Positions 10,262-17,897 of a DNA stretch of 64,000 bases are shown here, in pieces. Below the pieces are notes generated by a model that saw only the letters and a program-made list of their open reading frames with translations, did not search any database and was not told the DNA's origin. The DNA comes from Enterococcus diestrammenae (GTDB lineage: Bacteria; Bacillota; Bacilli; Lactobacillales; Enterococcaceae): positions 11,141-75,140 of the forward strand of contig NZ_MAEI01000007.1 in assembly GCF_009933255.1 (NCBI RefSeq). Direction: 5' to 3'. The position numbers and the translations under genes are program-made. How positions within the stretch are numbered: the stretch's first letter is position 1; the number at the start of each line of letters is the position of its first letter.

Positions 10262-10434
10262 AAATAATTCTAACCAACTATAAACGTTGTCAGATTTATG
10301 TTTAGTTCCTGTTTCTACGTGTCCGATTTTGCCATTTGCTCGCTACTCTCGTTTGCTATAACACTCCGCAGGCGTTAATTCGGATACAACGAATCCTACA
10401 TATCTACGTTTCTGTCTCAGTAGAAGCTCGTAGA
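10262..10434 (-). ncRNA. Candidate omega/re-RNA at the right end of the IS
   Basis: About 170 nt without a gene downstream of tnpB. TnpB proteins use a guide RNA made from the 3' end of tnpB through the element's right end, with the guide coming from the flanking DNA (established for IS200/605 and IS607 TnpBs). A TCTACG/CGTAGA stem is visible at about 10406-10437. If the RNA exists its guide would be read from the sequence just upstream of hflX. This rests on position and family only. Confidence 0.4.
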
Positions 10435-11571
10435 TTACGCACTATAACTAGCTAAATTCAGACTTGCATTATAATCTCTATCCGCTGTATAGCCGCATTT
10501 ATCACAATGATACGTGCGGTCTGACAATTTTAAGTCCACTTTTTTATGTCCACATTCATGGCATAATTTTGAACTTGGATAAAACTTACCTGCTTCTACT
10601 AATTCAATACTATAATTTTCACATTTATAGTGAAGCTGTCGCTTGAATTCATAGAATTTTTGTTGTGCAACTGATTTTGCTAAGTATTTATTTTTCATCA
10701 TTCCTTTTACATTCAATGTTTCTACAACGATTCTTGATGGTTTGGTTTTCACTATCTCCGTTGTTGTTTGATGTAAATGGTTCTGACGAATATTCGCTAG
10801 TCTTCGATGTATATGCCGAATTTTATTTTCTAATTTATAGATGTTACACGTTTTGACAAATCGGTTTCCCTCCTTATTCATCTCATATTTCCGAGAAACG
10901 TTACGCTGTAACCGACGCAAGCGTTTCTCAAGTTTTTTAACTTTGCTTGATTTGTTAATATTTTTGTAAACTTTACCATTGGAAACAATGGCTAAGTCTT
11001 TGATACCTAGATCAATTCCAAGTCTTTCGCCTGTTAAGTTCTGCACGGGGTATTCTTCCTCAATCCCCACTGAAACATACCAGTACTTTCCATCAAAACT
11101 AATTCGTGGATTAGAATACTTTGTATTCATTGGGATTTGTTCGCTAGTTTTTACCCAACCAATTTTTTCAAGTAAAATTGATTTTGACTTTACTTTCAGC
11201 TTGATGTTGTCATTATAAAAAGCTGGTTTCGACTTCTTTTTTGACTTGAGTCGTGGTTTTTCGGACTTTAAACGACTTTTGCCTGTCATCCCATCAAACC
11301 ATTTTTTGTAGGCATCACACGCGTCTTTCACTGCCTGTTTGGCAATATTATTTGATACTTTATTCAACCACTTATACTTTGGACGCTTTTTCATTTTTGT
11401 GATGTGCTTGCGTAAGTCGTTATTACTAATAAACTTCCCGCCGAACCGATGATTCATTTCTTGCAATTTCAACGTCCAGTTAAAAATCCATCGAGCAGTA
11501 CCAGCCGATTGCCATAGTTGTTTTTCTTGTTCTTTAGTCGGGCGTAGTCTTACTTTCTTGGCTCGTATCAT
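10435..11571 (-). CDS. tnpB: TnpB, RNA-guided RuvC endonuclease of the IS
   Basis: Member of the TnpB family, ancestral to Cas12, which cuts DNA at sites set by an element-encoded RNA and favours retention of the element (family knowledge). The 378-residue product looks intact: N-terminal HTH_OrfB region, RuvC-I GIDLGIKD (Asp187), RuvC-II VVETLNV (Glu284), a zinc finger with Cys337, Cys340, Cys356 and Cys359, and RuvC-III DRDYNAS (Asp364/366). It overlaps the 3' end of tnpA by 38 nt, which suggests coupled translation. All catalytic residues remain although the partner recombinase is broken. Confidence 0.92.
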   Translation of the reverse strand: MIRAKKVRLRPTKEQEKQLWQSAGTARWIFNWTLKLQEMNHRFGGKFISNNDLRKHITKMKKRPKYKWLNKVSNNIAKQAVKDACDAYKKWFDGMTGKSRLKSEKPRLKSKKKSKPAFYNDNIKLKVKSKSILLEKIGWVKTSEQIPMNTKYSNPRISFDGKYWYVSVGIEEEYPVQNLTGERLGIDLGIKDLAIVSNGKVYKNINKSSKVKKLEKRLRRLQRNVSRKYEMNKEGNRFVKTCNIYKLENKIRHIHRRLANIRQNHLHQTTTEIVKTKPSRIVVETLNVKGMMKNKYLAKSVAQQKFYEFKRQLHYKCENYSIELVEAGKFYPSSKLCHECGHKKVDLKLSDRTYHCDKCGYTADRDYNASLNLASYSA

Positions 11572-12172
11572 CTTCCATCAACTCCTTAATCATCTCCTTA
11601 GCTTTATTCCCTCGTTTTCCTTGTAACCGGCAACTAAAAGTAACAATTTGAATTAAGTCCTCGACTAATTCCTGTTCTTCCGTCTTTTCTGTATTGTCAA
11701 TAATTTCTATTTCTGTGCCATATTTATTACAAAGATTTTCAATAAGTTCATAACCAAAACGGATTAAGCGGTCTTTGTACAGAATCACTACCTTGTCTAT
11801 TTCTCCATTGGTAATTCTGTCAATTAATTGGGTTAATCCTTTTTTGTTGTAGTTGATTCCACTACCGATATCTTGAATAATGTCAAATTGATACCCTCGT
11901 GCAATCATGTAAGTTTTAACATTCTCTATCTGTTATTCCAAGTCATCTTTTTGTTTATTTGAACTTACTCTGCAATAACCGATGCTTATTCTCTTTGGTT
12001 TCTTTCTTCCAGCGATTCCTAGGAATTGATTTCGTTGCTCTTCAGAATAATAACGAGTCCCACCCTGTGAGACATGAGCAGGCTTTAACTCACCTTTTTT
12101 ATCCCAATTTCTCAATGTTTGTGGCGTTACGCCTATTTGTTTTCCAAATTCTCCTATCGAATACATAGTCAT
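11534..12172 (-). pseudogene. tnpA: IS607 serine recombinase TnpA, interrupted by a stop
   Basis: The N-terminal part has the MerR-type HTH (MYSIGEFGKQIGVTPQTLRN) and the start of the catalytic domain, GYCRVSSNKQKDDLE, with the nucleophilic serine. An in-frame TAA at 11933-11935 follows. The same frame then continues as QIENVKTYMIARGYQF and the rest of the resolvase domain (DIGSGINYNKKG, KDRLIRFGYELI) to 11534. There is no frameshift, only the one stop. The likely start is the ATG at 12172, which has GAGGTGAAGATT upstream. As written, no functional recombinase is made without readthrough. CAA to TAA would be a single transition. Confidence 0.88.
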
Positions 12173-12247
12173 AATCTTCACCTCAATATGACTGCACCAC
12201 ATATTGATATTATGAATAATATATTTATAGGTATTTACATATTTTGA

Positions 12248-13186
12248 TTAACTATTGTTAGCCTCCAACCATTCTCTGATTGCCATCTCTAGCTTAGTGA
12301 CAGTTTCTGGCTCTTGGACCAAATCCACCCAATAAGGAGTCATTCGGTTACGAAACCAAGTCAACTGTCGCTTGGCATAGCGTCGTGAATCTTGTTTAAT
12401 TTGCTCTTTGACCTCTTCAAGGGATTGCTCGCCTTTAAAGTAAGGGAAAAATTCCCGGTACCCAATACCTTTGGCCGCCTGGCTATCTTCTTGCTCTCGC
12501 AAAAGTTCTGCTTCAGCCAAAAGTCCGGCTTGCCACATCAGCTCGACTCGTTGGTTGATACGTTGATACAACAGGCTGCGGTCGGTATTTAAGCCCACTA
12601 AAAAGGTATCATACAATGGTTTAGGGGGCACTTGTGGCTGGAGAATACTGCTGCCGGTGCCCTCCCAAACTTCCAAAGCTCGGATCACTTTCCGACGATT
12701 ATTGAAATGAATGTGGGCTGCCGCCAGGGCATCTTTTTGCTTCAAGATGTCCCAAAGTGCTTGGTTGCCGTTGGTGTCGGCATAGGTTTCATAGCGTTGG
12801 CGGATATTTTCAGCTGCCAAATCTACGCCCAGCTCTTGCTTGCCACCGAGAGTAAAATCTTGCAACAGGGCCTGGATATATAAGCCGGTCCCTCCGACAA
12901 CTAGAGGTAGTTTACCCTTAGCCGTGATTTCGCTAATCAGCTGCCGCCCCATCTTTTGAAACTCAGCCACTGAATACCCCTCGTCAAGTTCCCGAATGTC
13001 AATCAAATGATGGGGAACCCCTTGAGCTTCTTCAGGCGTTACTTTAGCCGTACCGATGTCTAATTTGCGATAGACTTGCAGGGAGTCGCCACTGATGATC
13101 TCTCCATTGAAACGCTGAGCCAGTTCAATACTCAAGGCCGTCTTTCCCACAGCAGTCGGCCCGACAATTGCCAATACTTTTTCCAT
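12248..13186 (-). CDS. miaA: tRNA dimethylallyltransferase
   Basis: Adds a dimethylallyl group to N6 of A37 in tRNAs reading UNN codons, which improves codon reading. The 312-residue product has the P-loop GPTAVGKTALS (about 9-19), the DSLQVYR motif and GGTGLYIQAL, with normal family length. Its ATG follows immediately on the stop codon of the upstream phosphodiesterase gene, so the two are cotranscribed and probably translationally coupled. An IS607 element now sits at its 3' side, where related genomes have hflX. Confidence 0.96.
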   Translation of the reverse strand: MEKVLAIVGPTAVGKTALSIELAQRFNGEIISGDSLQVYRKLDIGTAKVTPEEAQGVPHHLIDIRELDEGYSVAEFQKMGRQLISEITAKGKLPLVVGGTGLYIQALLQDFTLGGKQELGVDLAAENIRQRYETYADTNGNQALWDILKQKDALAAAHIHFNNRRKVIRALEVWEGTGSSILQPQVPPKPLYDTFLVGLNTDRSLLYQRINQRVELMWQAGLLAEAELLREQEDSQAAKGIGYREFFPYFKGEQSLEEVKEQIKQDSRRYAKRQLTWFRNRMTPYWVDLVQEPETVTKLEMAIREWLEANNS

Positions 13187-13927
13187 CTATTTCCCCCGTC
13201 GATACTCCATGATGACTTGGCGGCAACGTTCTGGGTAGTTCGTAATGATTCCCGTTACCCCCAAGACTAAACAGCGCCGCATCCCTTCAACTGAATCTAC
13301 CGTCCAAGGGCGCACCGCAATTGGATAATCCGCCATTTGCGCCGCATGGGTTTCCACCCAGTCGATCTTCGGATGAATCCCTTCGATAAACGGTCGACTC
13401 AAGGCTAGCGGCGGTTTGGATTCTGCCGTTCCCATGATAAAATCCAACTGGGCATCTGGCTCTATTTCATGGATGATTTCCAATGATTTCATATTGAAAC
13501 TACAGTACCAGTGAGCAAACGGCCAGGGCTGACTGGTCATCAAGTTGCTAAGTTTTTCTTCAATCCCGGGATAGTGGTATTTATCCGTCTTGATTTCAAT
13601 AGTCAAGACCCCACGATAATTCCGCATCAAAAGTAAGTTTAGGACTTCTTTTAAAGTAGGTATCTTGGTGGACTGATATTCTGAAGAAAACCAGCCCCCG
13701 GCATTCAGACGTTTGAGTTCAGTTAGCGTCTTCTCCCGCAAAAGCCCTTTGCCATCGGTGGTGCGATCGACTTCTTCATCATGCATCACCATCAAATGGC
13801 CATCCTTTGACAGGTGCACGTCCAATTCAATCACGTCGGCCTCCACCCGCACCGCTTCCGCAAATGCAGGCAACGTGTTTTCTGGGCGGGTCCCACTAGC
13901 GCCACGGTGGGCAACTACTTGTGTCAT
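13187..13927 (-). CDS. Glycerophosphodiester phosphodiesterase family protein
   Basis: Predicted to hydrolyse glycerophosphodiesters to glycerol-3-phosphate and an alcohol. The 246-residue product has the GDPD TIM barrel signatures HRGASGTRPENT (about 6-17), ELDVHLSKDG and MHDEEVDRTT. There is no signal peptide, so it is a cytosolic UgpQ/YqiK-type enzyme rather than a secreted GlpQ. The start at 13927 was chosen because GGAG lies 8 nt upstream and because the longer reading would place its start inside the -10 element. First gene of an operon with miaA. Confidence 0.9.
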   Translation of the reverse strand: MTQVVAHRGASGTRPENTLPAFAEAVRVEADVIELDVHLSKDGHLMVMHDEEVDRTTDGKGLLREKTLTELKRLNAGGWFSSEYQSTKIPTLKEVLNLLLMRNYRGVLTIEIKTDKYHYPGIEEKLSNLMTSQPWPFAHWYCSFNMKSLEIIHEIEPDAQLDFIMGTAESKPPLALSRPFIEGIHPKIDWVETHAAQMADYPIAVRPWTVDSVEGMRRCLVLGVTGIITNYPERCRQVIMEYRRGK

Positions 13928-13949
13928 CTGTTTCACTCCAATCGCATCC

Positions 13950-13979
13950 ATTGTACCACTTCGAGACCTTTTGAAACAA
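13950..13979 (-). promoter_or_regulatory. Promoter of the phosphodiesterase-miaA operon
   Basis: TTGTTT (13974-13979), an 18-nt spacer and TACAAT (13950-13955) preceded by TGG, an extended -10. The transcript would start about 15 nt before the ATG at 13927. Confidence 0.6.
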
Positions 13980-14053
13980 CGTTGGGGATATTCCTTGATC
14001 CCAAAGCATTGATACTGGCTAAAACCTAGGCGCCTGTCTCCTGGTCTATAAAA

Positions 14054-14085
14054 AAGATCATCATCTTCTCTTTGAAAATGATGAT
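14054..14085 (-). terminator. Terminator of 14093-14617
   Basis: GATCATCATTTTC and GAAGATGATGATC form a 13-bp hairpin with six T after it on the minus strand. Confidence 0.85.
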
Positions 14086-14092
14086 CCCTAGC

Positions 14093-14617
14093 TTAATTGG
14101 ATAAGTAAGTCAGTTCCTCTTGAGAATACTGCTTCAATTGCGTTTTCCGCTCATTGATCAGTTCCACCAAGGAGTCAGAAAAATGCTCCAGCAATACGCG
14201 GCCACCTTTGTAAGCATACCCACCGATATTCACCGTCTCCTCGGGGGTCAAAATCACCTTCCGTTGCCCAATCTTGGTAAAGAATTCTTCCACAATAAAA
14301 TTAGGCAAGTAAAAATTGTTTTGCGAGACAAATGATTGCAGATAGACATAATCGTCAATGGTGATATAGGCATCATCAAAGGCATCAAAGCTGATGTAAG
14401 CCTCCAAAGTCGCTGAACGTTTTTGTAAGATTTCTTGGACTTTTTTATTCAATAATAAGAGGGTTTCGATTTCTCGTACCTTGTGTTCCAACACCCGCCG
14501 GCGATGTTCTTTTCGTTGCTCGAAGCGAATTCGTAAATTAAAGGTGATCGTGACGATAATTGCCCCGATTAACACCCCCACCAAGGCGGCTACTGCTGTT
14601 AGGATATTGGCTGACAT
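14093..14617 (-). CDS. Membrane-anchored protein of unknown function
   Basis: I do not recognise the family. The 174-residue product starts with a hydrophobic helix (about 6-28, LTAVAALVGVLIGAIIVTI). A strongly basic, heptad-like stretch follows (about 30-65, RFEQRKEHRRRVLEHKVREIE in outline) that should form a coiled coil on the cytoplasmic side. The C-terminal half is soluble, acidic and aromatic rich. GAGGAG precedes the ATG. It has its own terminator and is divergent from clpP, so it is monocistronic. A structural or scaffold role is possible, but nothing in the sequence fixes it. Confidence 0.7.
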   Translation of the reverse strand: MSANILTAVAALVGVLIGAIIVTITFNLRIRFEQRKEHRRRVLEHKVREIETLLLLNKKVQEILQKRSATLEAYISFDAFDDAYITIDDYVYLQSFVSQNNFYLPNFIVEEFFTKIGQRKVILTPEETVNIGGYAYKGGRVLLEHFSDSLVELINERKTQLKQYSQEELTYLSN

Positions 14618-14725
14618 AAAATCTCCTCACTTTTCAAAATTGTTCCATGACTCGTTATTTTTATTGTAGCATAAAAGCCCCCAAGACTCGCAATAGAAAG
14701 GGAAGCTCAGACCTGAGTTTTTTCG

Positions 14726-14755
14726 TTTGACCAACTTTGACCATCAGTGTATACT
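14726..14755 (+). promoter_or_regulatory. clpP promoter with CtsR operator
   Basis: TTGACC (14727-14732), 17 nt and TATACT (14750-14755) form the promoter. The tandem heptads TTTGACC-AAC-TTTGACC (14726-14742) are the exact CtsR heat-shock operator read on the opposite strand (GGTCAAA-N3-GGTCAAA), covering the -35 and spacer. This predicts CtsR repression and heat induction. Confidence 0.9.
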
Positions 14756-14854
14756 TCTTTTTAGAAGTCGTGGCACATTTGTGCTACACTTATGATGAAA
14801 AGACTTGAGCCACCCTAAACATCGGTGGCACAATTTAAAGGAGGAAACTTTCTT

Positions 14855-15451
14855 ATGAATTTAATCCCTACAGTAATCGAACAATCATCTCGTGGTGAAA
14901 GAGCCTATGACATCTACTCTCGCTTACTTAAAGACCGCATCATCATGTTAAGCGGCCAAGTAACCGACGATTTGGCAAACTCCATCATCGCCCAATTGTT
15001 GTTCTTGGATGCCCAAGATTCAGAAAAAGATATCTACTTGTACATCAACTCACCAGGTGGTAGCGTGACTGCCGGCATGGCAATTTACGATACCATGAAC
15101 TTCGTCAAAGCTGACGTCGTAACCATCGTTATGGGGATGGCGGCTTCAATGGGGTCATTCTTATTGACAGCTGGTACGAAAGGCAAACGCTTTGCTTTAC
15201 CAAATGCTGAAATCATGATTCACCAACCTCTTGGCGGTGCCCAAGGTCAAGCTACAGAAATCGAGATTGCCGCTCGTCATATTTTGCAAACCCGCGAACG
15301 CTTGAACGAAATCTTAGCAGAACGTACGGGTCAACCATTGGAAGTCATCGAAAAAGATACCGATCGAGACAACTACATGACCGCCCAACAAGCCAAAGAT
15401 TACGGCTTGATCGACGAAATCATGGAATCTTCCAATAGCTTGAATAAATAA
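14855..15451 (+). CDS. clpP: ATP-dependent Clp protease proteolytic subunit
   Basis: Serine peptidase forming the 14-subunit chamber used with ClpX, ClpC or ClpE for protein quality control and regulated proteolysis. The 198-residue product keeps the triad Ser98 (GMAASMGS), His123 (MIHQPLGG) and Asp172 (DTDRDNY). The start MNLIPTV was chosen because AAAGGAGG precedes it at normal distance; the upstream in-frame ATG at 14825 lacks one. Controlled by a CtsR operator and followed by a terminator, so it is monocistronic. Confidence 0.98.
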   Translation: MNLIPTVIEQSSRGERAYDIYSRLLKDRIIMLSGQVTDDLANSIIAQLLFLDAQDSEKDIYLYINSPGGSVTAGMAIYDTMNFVKADVVTIVMGMAASMGSFLLTAGTKGKRFALPNAEIMIHQPLGGAQGQATEIEIAARHILQTRERLNEILAERTGQPLEVIEKDTDRDNYMTAQQAKDYGLIDEIMESSNSLNK

Positions 15452-15457
15452 TGGAAC

Positions 15458-15496
15458 AAAAAGGAAGGCACTGATATTCAGCGGCTTCCTTTTTTT
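15458..15496 (+). terminator. clpP terminator
   Basis: AAAAAGGAAG and CTTCCTTTTTTT form a stem directly after the clpP stop. It is also near the 3' end of the converging gene 15500-15985. Confidence 0.8.
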
Positions 15497-15499
15497 GGA

Positions 15500-15985
15500 C
15501 TAGTTAATTAATTGAAAATGCCCTTCTCGATGGGCTGCTCCCATCGCAATATAATGCTGAATATTTTGCCGATTGTTTTCCAGTTCTGCTGGGGTTAGTG
15601 GTCGAATCACTCTTGCCGGTCGCCCAAACGCTAAAACATTGGGGGGAATCACCGTTCCTTGGGTCACCAAAGAGCCCGCCCCAATCAAACTATTTTCACC
15701 AATCACCGCATGATTTAAGACGATGCTACTCATCCCAATCAAAGCTCCTTTTTCTATGCGACAGCCATGAAGCATACACTGGTGGCCCACCGTGACATTT
15801 TCGGCAATATTTGTTGGTGCATCATGATCCACATGGATAATCGTACCATCTTGGATATTCGTACCTGCACCAATCGTAATCGAGTTAGCATCTCCGCGAA
15901 TCACACTATTGTACCAAACGGTAACATCTGCCCCCAGCTGGACATCTCCTACCACCACCGCATTTTTTGCGATAAAAGGTTTCAT
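15500..15985 (-). CDS. Gamma-carbonic-anhydrase-like hexapeptide repeat protein
   Basis: A left-handed beta-helix protein of the YrdA/PaaY/CaiE group. Some members are zinc enzymes with carbonic anhydrase activity, but most have no proven substrate. The 161-residue product has regular hexapeptide repeats (VVVGDVQLGADVTVWYNSV onward) and histidines at IIHVDHD (about 50-54) and VGHQCMLHGC (about 67-74), placed like the three zinc-binding histidines of the gamma class. A C-terminal helix follows. Converges with clpP. Enzyme activity is inference. Confidence 0.82.
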   Translation of the reverse strand: MKPFIAKNAVVVGDVQLGADVTVWYNSVIRGDANSITIGAGTNIQDGTIIHVDHDAPTNIAENVTVGHQCMLHGCRIEKGALIGMSSIVLNHAVIGENSLIGAGSLVTQGTVIPPNVLAFGRPARVIRPLTPAELENNRQNIQHYIAMGAAHREGHFQLIN

Positions 15986-16079
15986 CCTAAACCACCCGCC
16001 TTTCTTTAAGAATTCCCTTTTTCTCAGAATCTAACCTTATTATCTAACGTTTCCCCCTGTAACACAAATCGTTTCAAAA

Positions 16080-16129
16080 AAATCAGCTATCCACGAAGCC
16101 ATAGAACACTTCCGAGATAGCTGATGTTT
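16080..16129 (-). terminator. Terminator of the ABC exporter operon
   Basis: ATCAGCTATC and GATAGCTGAT form a 10-bp stem past the stop of 16134-17897, with a T run after it on the minus strand. Confidence 0.75.
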
Positions 16130-16133
16130 TTAG

Positions 16134-17897
16134 TTAGTCGTAATCGCCGTCTTCGGCAAACTGACTTTGATAGAGCTTGCTATAAAAGCCGCCTTGCGCT
16201 AAGAGGGTTTCATGGTTGCCTTTTTCGATGATATTACCGTGGTTCATCACCAAAATTAAATCAGCATCGCGAATGGTAGACAAACGGTGAGCAATCACAA
16301 AACTAGTGCGCCCTTCCATTACTTTGTCCATCGCTTTTTGGATCAAAGCTTCCAATCGAGTATCCACCGAACTAGTGGCTTCATCCAAAATCAAAATTTT
16401 CGGATTTGAAATGACGGCGCGGGCAATGGTTAACAATTGTTTTTGCCCAAGGGAGACGTTGTTTCCTTCGGCGTTGATCGTCATCTCGTAACCATCAGGC
16501 ATGGTGCGGATGAAATGATCCACGTTGGCTGTTTTGGCTGCATCCACCACTTCATAATCCGTCGCCTCCAGATGGCCAAAACGGATATTGTCAGCAATGG
16601 TTCCTTCATAGAGCCACGCATCTTGTAAGACCATCCCAAAAACCGAACGAACTTCGCTGCGATCCATCGACTTGGTGTCCACGCCATCGATTTTGATAGC
16701 GCCAGAATCCACGTCATAAAAACGCATCAACAAATTGATTAAGGTGGTTTTACCAGCTCCAGTCGGTCCCACGACTGCGACAGTTTGCCCCGCCTTGACT
16801 TCAAAGCTGAGGTCAGTAATTAGCGGGTTTTTCGGATCATAGCTAAAGGCTACGTGATCAAACGTCACATTGCCTTGAACCGGTGTTGGCAGAGGTACGT
16901 TTTCTTCATTCAAACTTTCTTCTGGTTCATCCAAAATCTCGAAGACCCGGCGTGAAGCCGCAGAAGCTGCCTGCAACACGGTGGAAAGCTGGGTGATATT
17001 TCCCAAAGGTTGACTAACCTGCCAGATATACTGGATAAAAGCTTGCAACTGCCCCACCACGATAACACCGGCAATCACATAATGCCCCCCCATCACTGCG
17101 ATGGCAATATAAGCCAGATAAGCCGTCAGGGACACGAGCGGATTCATCAGTCCCGAAATAAAGGACGCCTTGAAGCCATTATTTCGGACGTTGTAGTTTA
17201 CTTTTTTGAAATTTTCCAAGGTTTGTTTTTCCCGTCCGTAAACCTTCAAGACGGCAAACCCAGTCATGTTTTCTTGAACAAACCCATTCAAGTCCCCCAA
17301 CGCATTTTGCATATTTTGGAAATACTTTTGGGAGATCCCGATAATGATTCGCGAAATGATGAAAGATAGCGGAATCATGATCATCGCTACCAAAGCCATC
17401 TTCCAATTGATATAAAACATCATGGAAACTGCCATGATGATTCCTAGGACCGCAGTGACAATCCCTGTCAAGGTTTGTTGCATGGCTCCGGAAACAGCAT
17501 CCACATCATTGGTTACCCGGGATAAGATATTTCCTTGCTGGTTGCGGTCAAAATAAGCTACCGGCAAGCGATTGATTTTGGTATCAATGTCTTCCCGCAA
17601 ATCGTACATGGCACTTTGGACAACTTCCGCCATCAAAATCCCTGCCACCAGTTGAGCCAAACAATACGCCAGGCCTACCACGATGATGGCAATCAGACAT
17701 TTGATGATGTAATCAAAGTTCAGCGCTTCGCCATTGGCCACATTTTTGGTAATTTCGGTGGTAGGCAGGCCCACGACATAAGGTAGAGCTGCATTGGTCG
17801 CGACTGTCGAAACGGTGAAAAACATCACCAAAGCAAATTTATGACGATAAGGCTTGATATAGTGAAACAAGCGAGTTAAGGAAGAAAATGCGTTCAT
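16134..17897 (-). CDS. ABC exporter half-transporter, catalytic subunit
   Basis: Second half of a heterodimeric type IV ABC exporter of the LmrCD/EfrCD/BmrCD kind, usually multidrug pumps. The 587-residue product has six transmembrane helices (about 1-320) and a nucleotide-binding domain with Walker A GPTGAGKTT, canonical Walker B LILDEATSS with catalytic Glu, and the switch His in IAHRLST. Its signature loop is degenerate, NVSLGQKQ instead of LSGGQ. Together with the partner's missing catalytic Glu and switch His this predicts one normal and one non-hydrolysing ATP site. Starts 4 nt inside the end of the upstream gene (ATGA overlap). The substrate is unknown. Confidence 0.9.
   Translation of the reverse strand: MNAFSSLTRLFHYIKPYRHKFALVMFFTVSTVATNAALPYVVGLPTTEITKNVANGEALNFDYIIKCLIAIIVVGLAYCLAQLVAGILMAEVVQSAMYDLREDIDTKINRLPVAYFDRNQQGNILSRVTNDVDAVSGAMQQTLTGIVTAVLGIIMAVSMMFYINWKMALVAMIMIPLSFIISRIIIGISQKYFQNMQNALGDLNGFVQENMTGFAVLKVYGREKQTLENFKKVNYNVRNNGFKASFISGLMNPLVSLTAYLAYIAIAVMGGHYVIAGVIVVGQLQAFIQYIWQVSQPLGNITQLSTVLQAASAASRRVFEILDEPEESLNEENVPLPTPVQGNVTFDHVAFSYDPKNPLITDLSFEVKAGQTVAVVGPTGAGKTTLINLLMRFYDVDSGAIKIDGVDTKSMDRSEVRSVFGMVLQDAWLYEGTIADNIRFGHLEATDYEVVDAAKTANVDHFIRTMPDGYEMTINAEGNNVSLGQKQLLTIARAVISNPKILILDEATSSVDTRLEALIQKAMDKVMEGRTSFVIAHRLSTIRDADLILVMNHGNIIEKGNHETLLAQGGFYSKLYQSQFAEDGDYD

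Larger units (their letters stand above)
10255..12246 (-). mobile_element. IS607-family insertion sequence
   Basis: Holds a MerR-HTH/serine-recombinase tnpA (broken) overlapping an intact tnpB, the two-gene layout of IS607 elements. It lies between hflX and miaA, which are neighbours in related Firmicutes. The bounds are estimated from the start of hflX and the stop of miaA. IS607 elements have no terminal inverted repeats and make no target duplication, so the exact ends cannot be read. Base use is more AT rich than in the flanks, consistent with transfer. Confidence 0.85.
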
